A DNA stretch of 64,000 bases from Dyadobacter sandarakinus. GTDB lineage: Bacteria; Bacteroidota; Bacteroidia; Cytophagales; Spirosomataceae. Shown here in pieces: positions 36,094 through 45,169 of the stretch. How positions within the stretch are numbered: the first letter of the stretch is position 1; each line of letters starts with the position of its first letter. The stretch spans positions 1,490,001 to 1,554,000 of the forward strand of contig NZ_CP056775.1 in the NCBI RefSeq assembly GCF_016894445.1. Reading direction: 5' to 3'. The position numbers were made by a program, and so were the translations under genes. Below the pieces are notes generated by a model that worked only from the letters and a program-made list of their open reading frames with translations, was not told the origin of the DNA and made no database searches.

Positions 36094-36984
36094 TCAGACC
36101 GACTTTCTCATTCTCACCAGCGCAATCATCAGCTTGAAAGGAAAGGAAAGTGTAGCAACCCGTGACCTCCGCGTACTCCATACCAGGCGCAGCAGCTGTA
36201 ATTTTGTAAAATTTTCCTTGTTGATACAGTCCTGTAAAAACAAGGTCAGAACATGCCTTTCCAGGCTTTTGAGGTTCTTTTCAGGCAGGTTGTCTGCATT
36301 CACCGGGAGAATATGGCTCCATTTTTCGTGCACCTTCACGATTTCTTCCAGCCAGGTATGATCAAAATTCCCTTCGGAAAAATGCCTGAGCAGGATTTCA
36401 AATGTGACGGCTACCTCATACGCCTGTCCCGCTGCGATAGCGAAATCCAAGTCATACCCATGGAAGCGCCTCAGTAAATGTTCATCAAACGGATACCTGA
36501 CCGCCGCTTCTTTCCGTGCACAAAACCAGCAGCCATCCACACAGGCAACGCGCGACAACTTCTCATTCCGGGGATTCCGGAGGTCAGCCTTATCAGGTGC
36601 GCCGGAATGCCGGTATCCCTGAATAAGATTGCAGTAAAAGCCGCCATTTTCCTGCAAATGGTAATTGTACCAGCTTGACGGGCAAAGACTTTTGTATCCG
36701 CCTCCCGCAATGCCGACGATCCCAAGCCTGGCATTCTCATCAAAAATTTCCACTATTTTCTGCCCCCAGTCCGGTGTCAGCATTTCAATATCTTCATGCA
36801 TGTAGCAAATGATATCGTACCTGGCCGCACGTGTAACTTCATTGTAAACCGCACAAATTCCCCTCCGAGCCGCAGCATTGTCGATTGCAATAATCTCGTG
36901 TGGTACCCCGATGGTGGCTTCAATGCTCGACTTAGCCTGTGAAAGATCGGCAGGCCGGACGGAACAGATAACAATGGAAATCAT
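36094..36984 (-). CDS. Glycosyltransferase of the StrF-like GT-A group
   Basis: The 296-residue protein starts MISIVICSVRP and has HEIIAIDNAAARRGICAVYNEVTRAARYDIICYMHEDIEM, whose HED is the expected metal-binding triad position. A FCARKEAAVRYPFDEHLLRRFHGYDLDFAIAAG segment follows. This matches the group of GT2-like enzymes named after StrF of streptomycin clusters. It is encoded against the other four cluster transferases and may be regulated on its own. The acceptor is unknown. A -7-like box lies just upstream. Confidence 0.82.
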   Translation of the reverse strand: MISIVICSVRPADLSQAKSSIEATIGVPHEIIAIDNAAARRGICAVYNEVTRAARYDIICYMHEDIEMLTPDWGQKIVEIFDENARLGIVGIAGGGYKSLCPSSWYNYHLQENGGFYCNLIQGYRHSGAPDKADLRNPRNEKLSRVACVDGCWFCARKEAAVRYPFDEHLLRRFHGYDLDFAIAAGQAYEVAVTFEILLRHFSEGNFDHTWLEEIVKVHEKWSHILPVNADNLPEKNLKSLERHVLTLFLQDCINKENFTKLQLLRLVWSTRRSRVATLSFPFKLMIALVRMRKSV

Positions 36985-37010
36985 GAAAAATAGACCGTGA
37001 AGATGGTGGG

Positions 37011-37018
37011 CAAAGTTA
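37011..37018 (-). promoter_or_regulatory. Candidate -7 box for the leftward glycosyltransferase
   Basis: On the minus strand this reads TAACTTTG, a full TAnnTTTG match placed 27 bp before the ATG at 36984. No TTTG occurs at the -33 distance, so support is partial. Confidence 0.3.
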
Positions 37019-37074
37019 ATGTTTTAAGTAGAATACGACCCGGCAGCGCATTTATTACCAAAATCCCTATACGT

Positions 37075-39030
37075 ATGAAACGCATTCTGTTCCTCCTGCT
37101 GCTGGTAGTCCATACCACGGCATTTGCCCAGCTCAAACTTGCAAGGCTCTTCTCCGACCACGTGGTATTGCAGCGCCAGAAACCCATCCCTGTATGGGGC
37201 TGGGCAGCTCCGGGCGAACGTGTGAAGGTAATGCTTGCCAGCCAGACGCTGAGCACCAAAGCCGACGCCAATGGAAAATGGGCCGTACGCTTTGCCCCGC
37301 TCGAAGCAGGCGGGCCGCATACCATCACTGCCACGGCAAAGTCGGGCAGCCTGTCGGTCAACGACGTACTCATTGGTGAGGTATGGCTTTGTTCAGGCCA
37401 GTCCAATATGGAATGGACCGTTGCCTCGGCCAAAAACTACGAGCAGGAGCGCAAAAATGCAGATTACCCCCAGATACGTCATTTCCGTGTGGACCATGAG
37501 GTGACGCTCACCCCCGAGCAGGACCTGAAAACCGGTGAGTGGAAAGTTGCGTCGCCGGAGTCGGTCGGCGGTTTTTCGGCAGTGGGATTTTTCTTTGCAC
37601 GGGAAATTTATGAAAAGCTGCACGTGCCGGTCGGGCTGCTGCATTCCTCCTGGGGTGGCTCCCAGATTGAAGGCTGGATCAGCAAGGAAGCGATGCTTAC
37701 CGACCCCGAGCTCAAATCCTATGTGGCAACCATGCCCAAAACCTGGGAGCAGGCGGATGGTATCATGGACGAAAAATTAAAAAAACAACTATTCAAAAAA
37801 GCAGGCTATACGCCGTCGCCAGAAGATGAAAAGGCTTACGCGAGCGGAAAAGCTGCTTTTTCAGCCTGGCAAAAAGTCGAAGATCCTATCGGGCAGTGGG
37901 ACTGGAAAGGTCTGATGGGCTTTCGCGGACAGGCATTTATGGCCAAGGAAGTCGATATTCCCGCTGAAATTGCAAGTAAAGAGACGATCCTGTCGCTTCC
38001 TGAAAATGATAGTCCAAATGTGATCTGGATCAATGGAAAGATCGTTCACGAAGGCACTCAGAAAGGAGTGCGGAAGATCACTGTACCGGCCGGAACCTGG
38101 TCGGCAGGCAGCAACCAACTTGTTGTTAAAATGGGAAATATGGTGGCAAATGCATGGTTCGGACCGGGAATGATGGGTTCAGCAGGCGACCTTTACGTGG
38201 AAGCCGGCGGACAAAAGGTGAGCCTCGCCAAAGACTGGTACCTGATGCCCTCGTTTGCTTCGCCCCACCAGTACGCTCACCTGATGAACAATGTCGGTAC
38301 AACGATTTACAATGCCATGATCGCTCCATTGGTTCCTTTTGGCATACGCGGTACGCTCTGGTACCAGGGCGAAACTAACACAGGGCGCGCCTACCAGTAC
38401 CGCCGTACGTTTCCGCTGATGATCAAAGACTGGCGCAAGGCATGGAACGACGAGTTTTCTTTCTACTGGGTTCAGCTGTCCAGCTTCGGACCCGAAACTG
38501 ACAGCAACAAAGGCAGCAACTGGGCCGAGCTGCGCGAAGCGCAGAACATGACGCTTGAACTGCCCAAAACAGGCATGGCGGTCACAACCGATGTGGGCAA
38601 CCCAAAAGACATTCACCCCACCAACAAGCAGGATGTCGGTCACCGGCTGGCGGTAAATGCATTGAAGATGGATTACGGGATGGATTTACCTTATGCCTCT
38701 CCCCTATACGATAAAATGTCAGTGGAAGGCAGCAAGGCTGTTATCACTTTCAAACATGCGGAGCAGGGCCTTGTGGTTAAGGATCGGTACGGCTACCTGA
38801 AAGGTTTTGAAATCGCCGGCGAAGATAAGGTATTCCATTTTGCAAAGGCAGAAGTGGATGGAGGTAAAGTCATCGTGTCGCATCCTGCCGTGACGCGCCC
38901 GGTAGCCGTGCGCTACGCCTGGGCGTATGCCCCGGACGATGCCAACCTGTATGGTCAGGACAACCTGCCTGCAAGTCCCTTCCGCACAGACGACTGGCCC
39001 GGCACAACCATCAATGCCAAATTCGAGTAA
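37075..39030 (+). CDS. Exported sialate O-acetylesterase-type SGNH esterase
   Basis: The ATG at 37075 gives a signal peptide ending AFAQ. The 651-residue protein matches the 9-O-acetylesterase family of Bacteroidota: an N-terminal beta domain (LFSDHVVLQRQKPIPVWGWA), the nucleophile block LCSGQSNMEW, HSSWGGSQIEGWI, an inserted jelly-roll-like region (about 270-400), LWYQGETN and the C-terminal Asp-His region DIHPTNKQDVGHRLA. It removes acetyl groups from sugars such as sialic acids or acetylated polysaccharides in the periplasm. It may share a transcript with the PQQ dehydrogenase gene 33 bp downstream. Confidence 0.9.
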   Translation: MKRILFLLLLVVHTTAFAQLKLARLFSDHVVLQRQKPIPVWGWAAPGERVKVMLASQTLSTKADANGKWAVRFAPLEAGGPHTITATAKSGSLSVNDVLIGEVWLCSGQSNMEWTVASAKNYEQERKNADYPQIRHFRVDHEVTLTPEQDLKTGEWKVASPESVGGFSAVGFFFAREIYEKLHVPVGLLHSSWGGSQIEGWISKEAMLTDPELKSYVATMPKTWEQADGIMDEKLKKQLFKKAGYTPSPEDEKAYASGKAAFSAWQKVEDPIGQWDWKGLMGFRGQAFMAKEVDIPAEIASKETILSLPENDSPNVIWINGKIVHEGTQKGVRKITVPAGTWSAGSNQLVVKMGNMVANAWFGPGMMGSAGDLYVEAGGQKVSLAKDWYLMPSFASPHQYAHLMNNVGTTIYNAMIAPLVPFGIRGTLWYQGETNTGRAYQYRRTFPLMIKDWRKAWNDEFSFYWVQLSSFGPETDSNKGSNWAELREAQNMTLELPKTGMAVTTDVGNPKDIHPTNKQDVGHRLAVNALKMDYGMDLPYASPLYDKMSVEGSKAVITFKHAEQGLVVKDRYGYLKGFEIAGEDKVFHFAKAEVDGGKVIVSHPAVTRPVAVRYAWAYAPDDANLYGQDNLPASPFRTDDWPGTTINAKFE

Positions 39031-39063
39031 GTAATTCCGGAAACTTATACTGCTGACCCACTG

Positions 39064-41181
39064 ATGCGATTTCTACAATCTGTTGCCGCAGCCGCTGCTT
39101 TCTGCGGATTTGCTTTTATAACTGCCGGAGACCAGGACGGTGAAAACTCCGGTAAGAACTGGGCCGAGTACCTGGGCGGTCCGGGCCGCAATCATTACTC
39201 TACCCTCAGTCAGATCAACACCGGCAATGTACAAAAGCTCAAAGTGGCCTGGACGTATGCCATGCCGGACTCAGGCCAGACGCAGGTAAATCCGCTGATT
39301 GTGGATGGGGTGCTTTATGGCGTGACCAGCGGGGTTCAGGCATTTGCACTCGACGCAGCTACCGGCCGGGAGCTGTGGATGTTTGGGGATAAATCAAAAG
39401 TAGGCTCCAATACCAGCCGGGGGCTTACCTACTGGACTGACGGACGCGAAAAGGTGATTTTTCATAGCATGGGCCCGTACCTGTACGCGCTGGATGCACG
39501 CACAGGCAAGATAATGGAACGCTTCGGCGATCATGGGCGCATAGACCTGCATACCGGTCTTCCCGATATTGCGCAGGACAAATACATGGTATCCAACACG
39601 CCCGGAACCATCTTTGAAGACCTGATCATCATGCCGTTGAGGCTTTCGGAAGAATCGGATGCCGCGCCGGGTGATCTGCGCGCATTCAATGTGCGGACAG
39701 GAAAGCTGGAATGGACGTTTCATACGATCCCTTACCCCGGTGAATTTGGCTACGAGACGTTTCCACCGGATGCATATCAAAACACCTATACTGGCGGAGC
39801 CAACAACTGGGCGGGCATGGCAATCGACCGCAAGTCAGGGATCCTGTTTGTTCCTACGGGATCCGCCGGATACGACTTTTATGGCGGCAAGCGCAAGGGT
39901 GCCAACCTTTTTGCCAACTGCCTTCTCGCAATCGATGCCCGCACGGGCAAGCGGATCTGGCATTACCAGACGATGCACCACGACATCTGGGATCGTGACC
40001 TTCCCGCACCGCCAAACCTGATTACGGTGAAGAAAAATGGCAAAACCCTTGAAGCAGTAGCGCAGGTCAGCAAGCAGGGCTATGTTTTTGTTTTTGAAAG
40101 AAAAACGGGAAAACCTGTATACCCGATCAAGGAAGTGAATGCGCCCCTGGATGCGCTGCCCGGAGAATTTCCGTGGCCAACCCAGCCCGTCCCCGCCCAG
40201 CCGGCACCATTTGCCCGGCAGGCTTATACGCTTACAGAAAAGGATATCAGTCCCTATGCGCCGGATCGCGATTCACTGCGTGCGAAGTTCAGTACGTACC
40301 GCCGGGAGCTGTTTGCTGCGCCCAGCCGGGAAGGTACGGTCATTATGCCCGGATTTGATGGCGGAGCTGAGTGGGGAGGCGCAGCCGCTGATCCGGACCG
40401 CGGAATTTTGTACGTCAACAGCAATGAAATGGCCTGGATCCTGACCATGAAAGATACGCCTAAGGCAAGTGACCTGGCTGCATTGACTCCCGGGCAAAAA
40501 GTGTACAGCACCTACTGCACTACTTGCCACGGACCGGAGCGTAAAGGAAATGCAAAAAGTGGATATCCATCGCTCCTGGGCATCGGGCAGCGGCGTGATC
40601 ATGCATATGTAAGCCAGCTGCTCACCACAGGTAAGGGCATGATGCCCGGGTTCACCATGCTTTCTGCGGGCGAAAAAGCCGCACTGATCGCTTTTTTGTT
40701 TGAAGAAGAAAAAACGGAACCCGGCAGCGATCTGCCTGCATCCAGAAAAACCTTCCTGCCATATCAAAGCACCGGGTACAACAAATTCCTGGACGCAAAC
40801 GGCCTTCCTGCGATTGCACCGCCCTGGGGTACGCTCAATGCAATCAACCTGAATACCGGCGAGTACCTCTGGAAAATTCCTTTTGGTGAAATCGAGAGCC
40901 TGCGTAACAAAGGGATACCTGTTACCGGATCCGAAAACTACGGTGGGCCTGTGGTCACGGCGGGCGGATTGCTGTTCATAGCGGCTACCCGCGACGGCAA
41001 GTTTCATGCTTATGATAAAAAAACAGGTAAGCTCCTGTGGGAAACGCAGCTGCCCGCCGCAGGCTTTGCAACTCCCTCGACCTACGAAGTCAATGGAAAG
41101 CAATACGTGGTGATCGCGTGCGGCGGCACCAAGCTGGGAACCCGGAAAGGAAATCAGTACGTGGCATTTGCATTGGAATGA
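39064..41181 (+). CDS. PQQ-dependent dehydrogenase with inserted cytochrome c domain
   Basis: The 705-residue protein has an export signal (about 1-22), then a quinoprotein beta-propeller resembling membrane glucose dehydrogenase (WAEYLGGPGRNHYSTLSQIN, repeated W-docking strands, WHYQTMHHDIWDRDLP). Near residues 485-489 it contains a CTTCH haem c motif within a domain of about 80 residues (about 475-560, TGKGMMPGFTML with the axial Met). The propeller then resumes (APPWGTLNAINLNTGEYLW) to its closing strand. It should oxidise a sugar or alcohol in the periplasm, with electrons passing from PQQ to the built-in haem and then to the respiratory chain. No PQQ synthesis genes are in the window. 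Confidence 0.88.
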   Translation: MRFLQSVAAAAAFCGFAFITAGDQDGENSGKNWAEYLGGPGRNHYSTLSQINTGNVQKLKVAWTYAMPDSGQTQVNPLIVDGVLYGVTSGVQAFALDAATGRELWMFGDKSKVGSNTSRGLTYWTDGREKVIFHSMGPYLYALDARTGKIMERFGDHGRIDLHTGLPDIAQDKYMVSNTPGTIFEDLIIMPLRLSEESDAAPGDLRAFNVRTGKLEWTFHTIPYPGEFGYETFPPDAYQNTYTGGANNWAGMAIDRKSGILFVPTGSAGYDFYGGKRKGANLFANCLLAIDARTGKRIWHYQTMHHDIWDRDLPAPPNLITVKKNGKTLEAVAQVSKQGYVFVFERKTGKPVYPIKEVNAPLDALPGEFPWPTQPVPAQPAPFARQAYTLTEKDISPYAPDRDSLRAKFSTYRRELFAAPSREGTVIMPGFDGGAEWGGAAADPDRGILYVNSNEMAWILTMKDTPKASDLAALTPGQKVYSTYCTTCHGPERKGNAKSGYPSLLGIGQRRDHAYVSQLLTTGKGMMPGFTMLSAGEKAALIAFLFEEEKTEPGSDLPASRKTFLPYQSTGYNKFLDANGLPAIAPPWGTLNAINLNTGEYLWKIPFGEIESLRNKGIPVTGSENYGGPVVTAGGLLFIAATRDGKFHAYDKKTGKLLWETQLPAAGFATPSTYEVNGKQYVVIACGGTKLGTRKGNQYVAFALE

Positions 41182-41197
41182 AAGATCGGCCGCTATT

Positions 41198-43396
41198 TTA
41201 TTCCAGGGTCAGCCAGGTATAACTATCGGCCGGGATTTGCACCGTCAGGGTTATGTGGTAGTCGCGGGAGACGGTGTACGTCTTGCTTTGTCCGCCTTTT
41301 TCCCGGATCGTCACGGACTTATGAAGACCCGTATAGTACACTGGAAGGCTGATTACGCGGGTCAGCGGCTTCTCCGACGGATTGTACAGCATGGCCAGCC
41401 CTTTTTGCGGCAGTACAGGATTCACATGCAGGATACCGTCCCAGTCACGTCCGTCTGCCCGGCGGAGATGGATGATGTCGGAGTTAAGGATATCGCGGTA
41501 CTTTTTGTACCAATCCACAACCCCGGCCACAGTCTGCCGGGTCTTTTCCGTGTCGAAAAGCCTGGGCCCGCGGTAGCAGGCCTGCACACCGGCTCCATAG
41601 TATTGCGTCATGAGTTGTTCGTAATCGCCGAGATGCTCAGAGAGCGGTTCGAGGATGGCATCGGGCCCTCCTCCCTGGTATTTGGTCAATGGTACAAAGC
41701 CCCAGACCATGGAAGGGATCTCATTCCAGGTAGCATCAAATATGTTCTGCCGGTTCAAAATTCTCTGCTGCTCTCTTGACAAGGAAAAATTAACCTCCCG
41801 GTAACCGAGGCCGATCTTATTCGTACCGTCAAGAAAATACCAGTCGGGCGCATTGACGTAAATCCCCTGCGCATTGCACCAGCGGTACAGGCTTTTTTGC
41901 AGCTCCATCTGCTTCCATTGCGAATCATGCAGCCCTTCGTGACCGGGGTGGGTTACGGATGCGCAAACATCACCGGGGTACGGACCGTCGTTTTCGAAGA
42001 TTGTAAAGCCTGTGTTGCTCATGAATTTTTTCAGCTTGTCCAGGTACGCCAGGCCCCATTTGCTTCCCAGGCAGGGGGCATTCCCGAAAAACGCGCCGCC
42101 GGGTTCCCCGGTTTTCGGATCTATCACATCGTCCTCACGACTGATTTTTCTTGAACTGAACAGCGAGTAACTTCCGATAGCAATATGCCTGCTCCTGGCA
42201 TAATCTGCAAGTTTCTTCCATTTTTGCAGGTTTGCTTCTGATACATCTTCCATGTCGCAGTGGCTTCCAAAGCTGAGGATCAATGCCTCGTACCCGGTTG
42301 CGGCACACTGGTCAATGGCAGTGACAACTTCCTCATCATTCTTACTCACCAGATGCATAAAGATCGGGTTTGAGGTGGTCCACGGAGCGATGGCGCGGTA
42401 CATGCTGCGGATTGCCATCCCTTTCCGCTCACGGTCGTAAGTATCCTGCAGCAGCTCGTAAGTGCGCACAGATTCGACCGAATCGCCTTTTGCAAGTGTT
42501 ACCCCCATATTCCGGGTCGGATGTATTTCCAGCAGGCAGGGCGTTTGAAAATCGTAGTTCACCTGCGAGGTATAAGCCGGGTCGGGCATCCAGTGTGTGG
42601 CCTGGTCGCTCAGGTTGTAGCGCATGGCATTGTTGAAAGCAAAATTGTTTTCAATGTAAATACCATTGGGCTTCGCCAGCTTCTCCGTACTTCCCACCAC
42701 TGCACTTTCCTCCTCCGCGACTGCCAGAATTTCACTGATTACCTGGTCAATCAGCACCTTTTGTTCACCTTTGTTTTCGACGGTTACCCATTTGCTCAGC
42801 AGCGGAAGTCCGTCAAATACCGCATAGTGCACAAGCACTTCCAGGCCACGCAGTGCAGGTAGCTCGGATGTAAACCGAAACGAAATTTTCTTGCCTGACG
42901 CACCCTTTTTGACCCCCGTCCAGAATGCACCCTTCCATTCCAGTACAGGCTGCAATTCGGTTGTTGTAAAATCAACGAAATGAAATGCGCTGTCTGACCT
43001 GCGCAGGTCGTCCACCCACTCGGGTAGCAGGTAACCGAGCTCTTTCTGACCGGTCAGCCCACCTACCGGGAAAGTAACTCCATGGATCACCAGCCGGGCT
43101 TCGGGCTTCACAGCCCGAAGCAGCTGCTGCCCGTTCCGCATATTGCGGTAGTCGGTACAGGCCAGGTCTGGTGTGATGCGGAAAACCCTTTTAACAAGAC
43201 CATTGTAGAGCACAATGTCCTTCCGGTCGCTGCTGAGGTAAATGCCTGCCTTTTCCTTGACGGGCGTAATAAGCCAGTCGGCGGGGGTGTGATGCTGTGG
43301 TTCGGGTTTCCAGACGGGCAAAGATTGTGTATGGGCAAAAAGACACGTAAAACACAGCGGCATGGCGATCAGCCAGGCTCTTGAAAAAATGAACAT
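41198..43396 (-). CDS. Exported alpha-galactosidase-like glycoside hydrolase of unclear specificity
   Basis: The 732-residue protein has a signal peptide (ending AHTQS), an N-terminal beta-supersandwich region (about 30-340) and a TIM-barrel-like region (about 350-620) resembling clan-D glycosidases. It contains the strand-end segments YEALILSFGSHCDMED, IAIGSYSLFSS, FTIFENDGPYPGD and IYVNAPDWYFLDG, whose Asp residues are candidate nucleophile and acid. A C-terminal beta domain ends the protein. I cannot place it safely in a numbered GH family; large proteins of this shape are common but poorly studied in Bacteroidota. It converges with the PQQ dehydrogenase gene and is followed upstream by an unrelated hypothetical gene. 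Confidence 0.65.
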   Translation of the reverse strand: MFIFSRAWLIAMPLCFTCLFAHTQSLPVWKPEPQHHTPADWLITPVKEKAGIYLSSDRKDIVLYNGLVKRVFRITPDLACTDYRNMRNGQQLLRAVKPEARLVIHGVTFPVGGLTGQKELGYLLPEWVDDLRRSDSAFHFVDFTTTELQPVLEWKGAFWTGVKKGASGKKISFRFTSELPALRGLEVLVHYAVFDGLPLLSKWVTVENKGEQKVLIDQVISEILAVAEEESAVVGSTEKLAKPNGIYIENNFAFNNAMRYNLSDQATHWMPDPAYTSQVNYDFQTPCLLEIHPTRNMGVTLAKGDSVESVRTYELLQDTYDRERKGMAIRSMYRAIAPWTTSNPIFMHLVSKNDEEVVTAIDQCAATGYEALILSFGSHCDMEDVSEANLQKWKKLADYARSRHIAIGSYSLFSSRKISREDDVIDPKTGEPGGAFFGNAPCLGSKWGLAYLDKLKKFMSNTGFTIFENDGPYPGDVCASVTHPGHEGLHDSQWKQMELQKSLYRWCNAQGIYVNAPDWYFLDGTNKIGLGYREVNFSLSREQQRILNRQNIFDATWNEIPSMVWGFVPLTKYQGGGPDAILEPLSEHLGDYEQLMTQYYGAGVQACYRGPRLFDTEKTRQTVAGVVDWYKKYRDILNSDIIHLRRADGRDWDGILHVNPVLPQKGLAMLYNPSEKPLTRVISLPVYYTGLHKSVTIREKGGQSKTYTVSRDYHITLTVQIPADSYTWLTLE

Positions 43397-43469
43397 GAAT
43401 TAAAAGGTTTAGGATTAAGTCGCTGCACCACTCTGTTTTAAGGAGAATAGCAGCGATTGGGCATTCAGG

Positions 43470-44174
43470 TTATAATGTGCTGCAAAAGTCGAGTACCTGC
43501 CTCAGATCCTTTTCCCTTTCCAGATCGTACCCGTTGATTTTAATAAAACTTTCGATTTCGCGCTTGTGCCCGGGGTATAGCCTGCCGATACTGGCGCGAT
43601 TGACAAAATGAAATTGAGCATTGCGGTCCATGAGAAAAAACAGCTCACGCTTATGCAGGATCAGCTTATCAGAACCCTGTAAAAACTGGAAATCGCCATT
43701 GTGATTGATAAATGAGGAAAAAGTATCAATTGAGGAAGTTTCGGTATATTGATTGTAGGCAGCCAGTTTTTCATTTCCAGCACGTACCAGCAAAAGCTTT
43801 TTACCCAAACTGACATTACCGTAATCGCCAATGAGCTCAATATGGCCGCGTCCCTTGTTGAAATAGTAAGCCTGGGAACCAATCTCAATTTTATGAATGA
43901 AATCGTTGTTGGTCAGCAGCAAAGTATCGTTGACCGGTCCAATGAACATCACCTCGCCATGTAACAAGCTGTAATTGAGCTTTGCCCTTCCGGTACGCCC
44001 GTTTCTGAAAAACACCTGTCCGTCGGTAAATTCCTGATACTGAAAACGATCATCGTAGGGAATGACCTCGGAGGCTTTGGTACCGTTTTTGATCCGGTAA
44101 GTTTTCTGCGGAACCTGTGCGGCTGCATTCGCCATACAGCACAGCACAAGCAAGCTGGATATCAGTGTTTTCAT
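43470..44174 (-). CDS. Hypothetical exported protein
   Basis: The 234-residue product has a clear signal peptide (MKTLISSLLVLCCMANAAAQ). The mature part is a run of beta strands with several aromatic-Asp turns (FQYQEFTDGQVFFRNG, KLNYSLLHGEVMFIG, FHKIE-like segments) and ends with a charged helix (ESFIKINGYDLEREKDLRQVLDF). It is likely periplasmic or outer-membrane-associated. I do not recognise a family. The gene is monocistronic as far as can be seen, in a 73-bp to 105-bp gap setting. Confidence 0.7.
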   Translation of the reverse strand: MKTLISSLLVLCCMANAAAQVPQKTYRIKNGTKASEVIPYDDRFQYQEFTDGQVFFRNGRTGRAKLNYSLLHGEVMFIGPVNDTLLLTNNDFIHKIEIGSQAYYFNKGRGHIELIGDYGNVSLGKKLLLVRAGNEKLAAYNQYTETSSIDTFSSFINHNGDFQFLQGSDKLILHKRELFFLMDRNAQFHFVNRASIGRLYPGHKREIESFIKINGYDLEREKDLRQVLDFCSTL

Positions 44175-44279
44175 GGAGCTGTTCTTTGCTGGTTTTTCCT
44201 TTTAAATTTATACAAATACAAGAACAACTTCAATTCCGTCACCTAAACTTTCACGGGCCTGAAATGCTGAAAACCCGGC

Positions 44280-45026
44280 TTAGTCCTCGTCCTGATCAGG
44301 GTCGCCCAATGATGCCTCCTCCGTTTTCACAGAATGTACCACGGCGTCCATGATCTCGGCGAGTTCTTCCGGAGTGAGGTCGCGCCATTTGCCGGTAGGA
44401 AGATTGTCCAGCGTAACATTCATGATCCGTACCCTTTTGAGGCGCCTCACCTGGTAGCCCAGGTACTCGCACATACGTCTGATCTGGCGGTTTAATCCCT
44501 GTGTAAGCACAATGTTGAAGACAAATGCGCTCTCCTTCCGCACGCGGCATTTACGGGTAATCGTGTCCAGTATGGGTACGCCCGACGACATTTTCTGCAC
44601 AAACTCGGGCGTGACCGGCCGATCCACCGTGACCACATATTCCTTTTCGTGCCGGTTTCCGGCGCGCAGGATCTTATTCACGATATCGCCGTCGCTGGTC
44701 AGGAAAATAAGCCCTTCCGACGGTTTGTCCAACCTGCCGACCGGAAAAATGCGGCGGGGATGCCCGATGTAATCGACAATGTTTCCTTTTACGTCCCGCT
44801 CGGTGGTACACGTAATGCCCACCGGCTTGTTGAAAGCGATGTACACCGCAGCCTGTTTGGCTTTCAGCAGCTTTCCGTTGACTTTTACCTCGTCGGTTTC
44901 GGATGCCTTGTCGCCCAGCACGGCCACCCGACCGTTCAGGGTGACGCGGCCTTCCTGTACCAGCCTGTCAGCTTCCCGCCGGGAGCAAAAACCCGTTTCG
45001 CTGATCCATTTGTTAATCCTGATCAA
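44280..45026 (-). CDS. rluF: 23S rRNA pseudouridine synthase, RluF-like
   Basis: This is a member of the RsuA/RluB/E/F family. The N-terminal S4 RNA-binding domain begins at [26 protein letters not shown], so I take the TTG at 45026; an ATG at 45131 would add 35 residues without family character. The catalytic domain has [19 protein letters not shown] (Asp nucleophile in the GRLD motif), YVVTVDRPV and [18 protein letters not shown], the latter typical of RluF, which modifies U2604 in E. coli 23S rRNA. The C-terminus carries an acidic tail. It is divergent from the esterase gene at 45170. Confidence 0.85.
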   Translation of the reverse strand: MIRINKWISETGFCSRREADRLVQEGRVTLNGRVAVLGDKASETDEVKVNGKLLKAKQAAVYIAFNKPVGITCTTERDVKGNIVDYIGHPRRIFPVGRLDKPSEGLIFLTSDGDIVNKILRAGNRHEKEYVVTVDRPVTPEFVQKMSSGVPILDTITRKCRVRKESAFVFNIVLTQGLNRQIRRMCEYLGYQVRRLKRVRIMNVTLDNLPTGKWRDLTPEELAEIMDAVVHSVKTEEASLGDPDQDED

Positions 45027-45169
45027 TGTCAATGCAATTGAAGTAATGTTCTCTAAATCGGGTAAATCATGGCTGCAAGCAAAATTTATCCCCGACCGGA
45101 TAAAGATTCGGCCTTGCCAGCCCTTTATCAAATTAAAATAACGCTAAGAAAAGAAACAAAGACGCCTTT

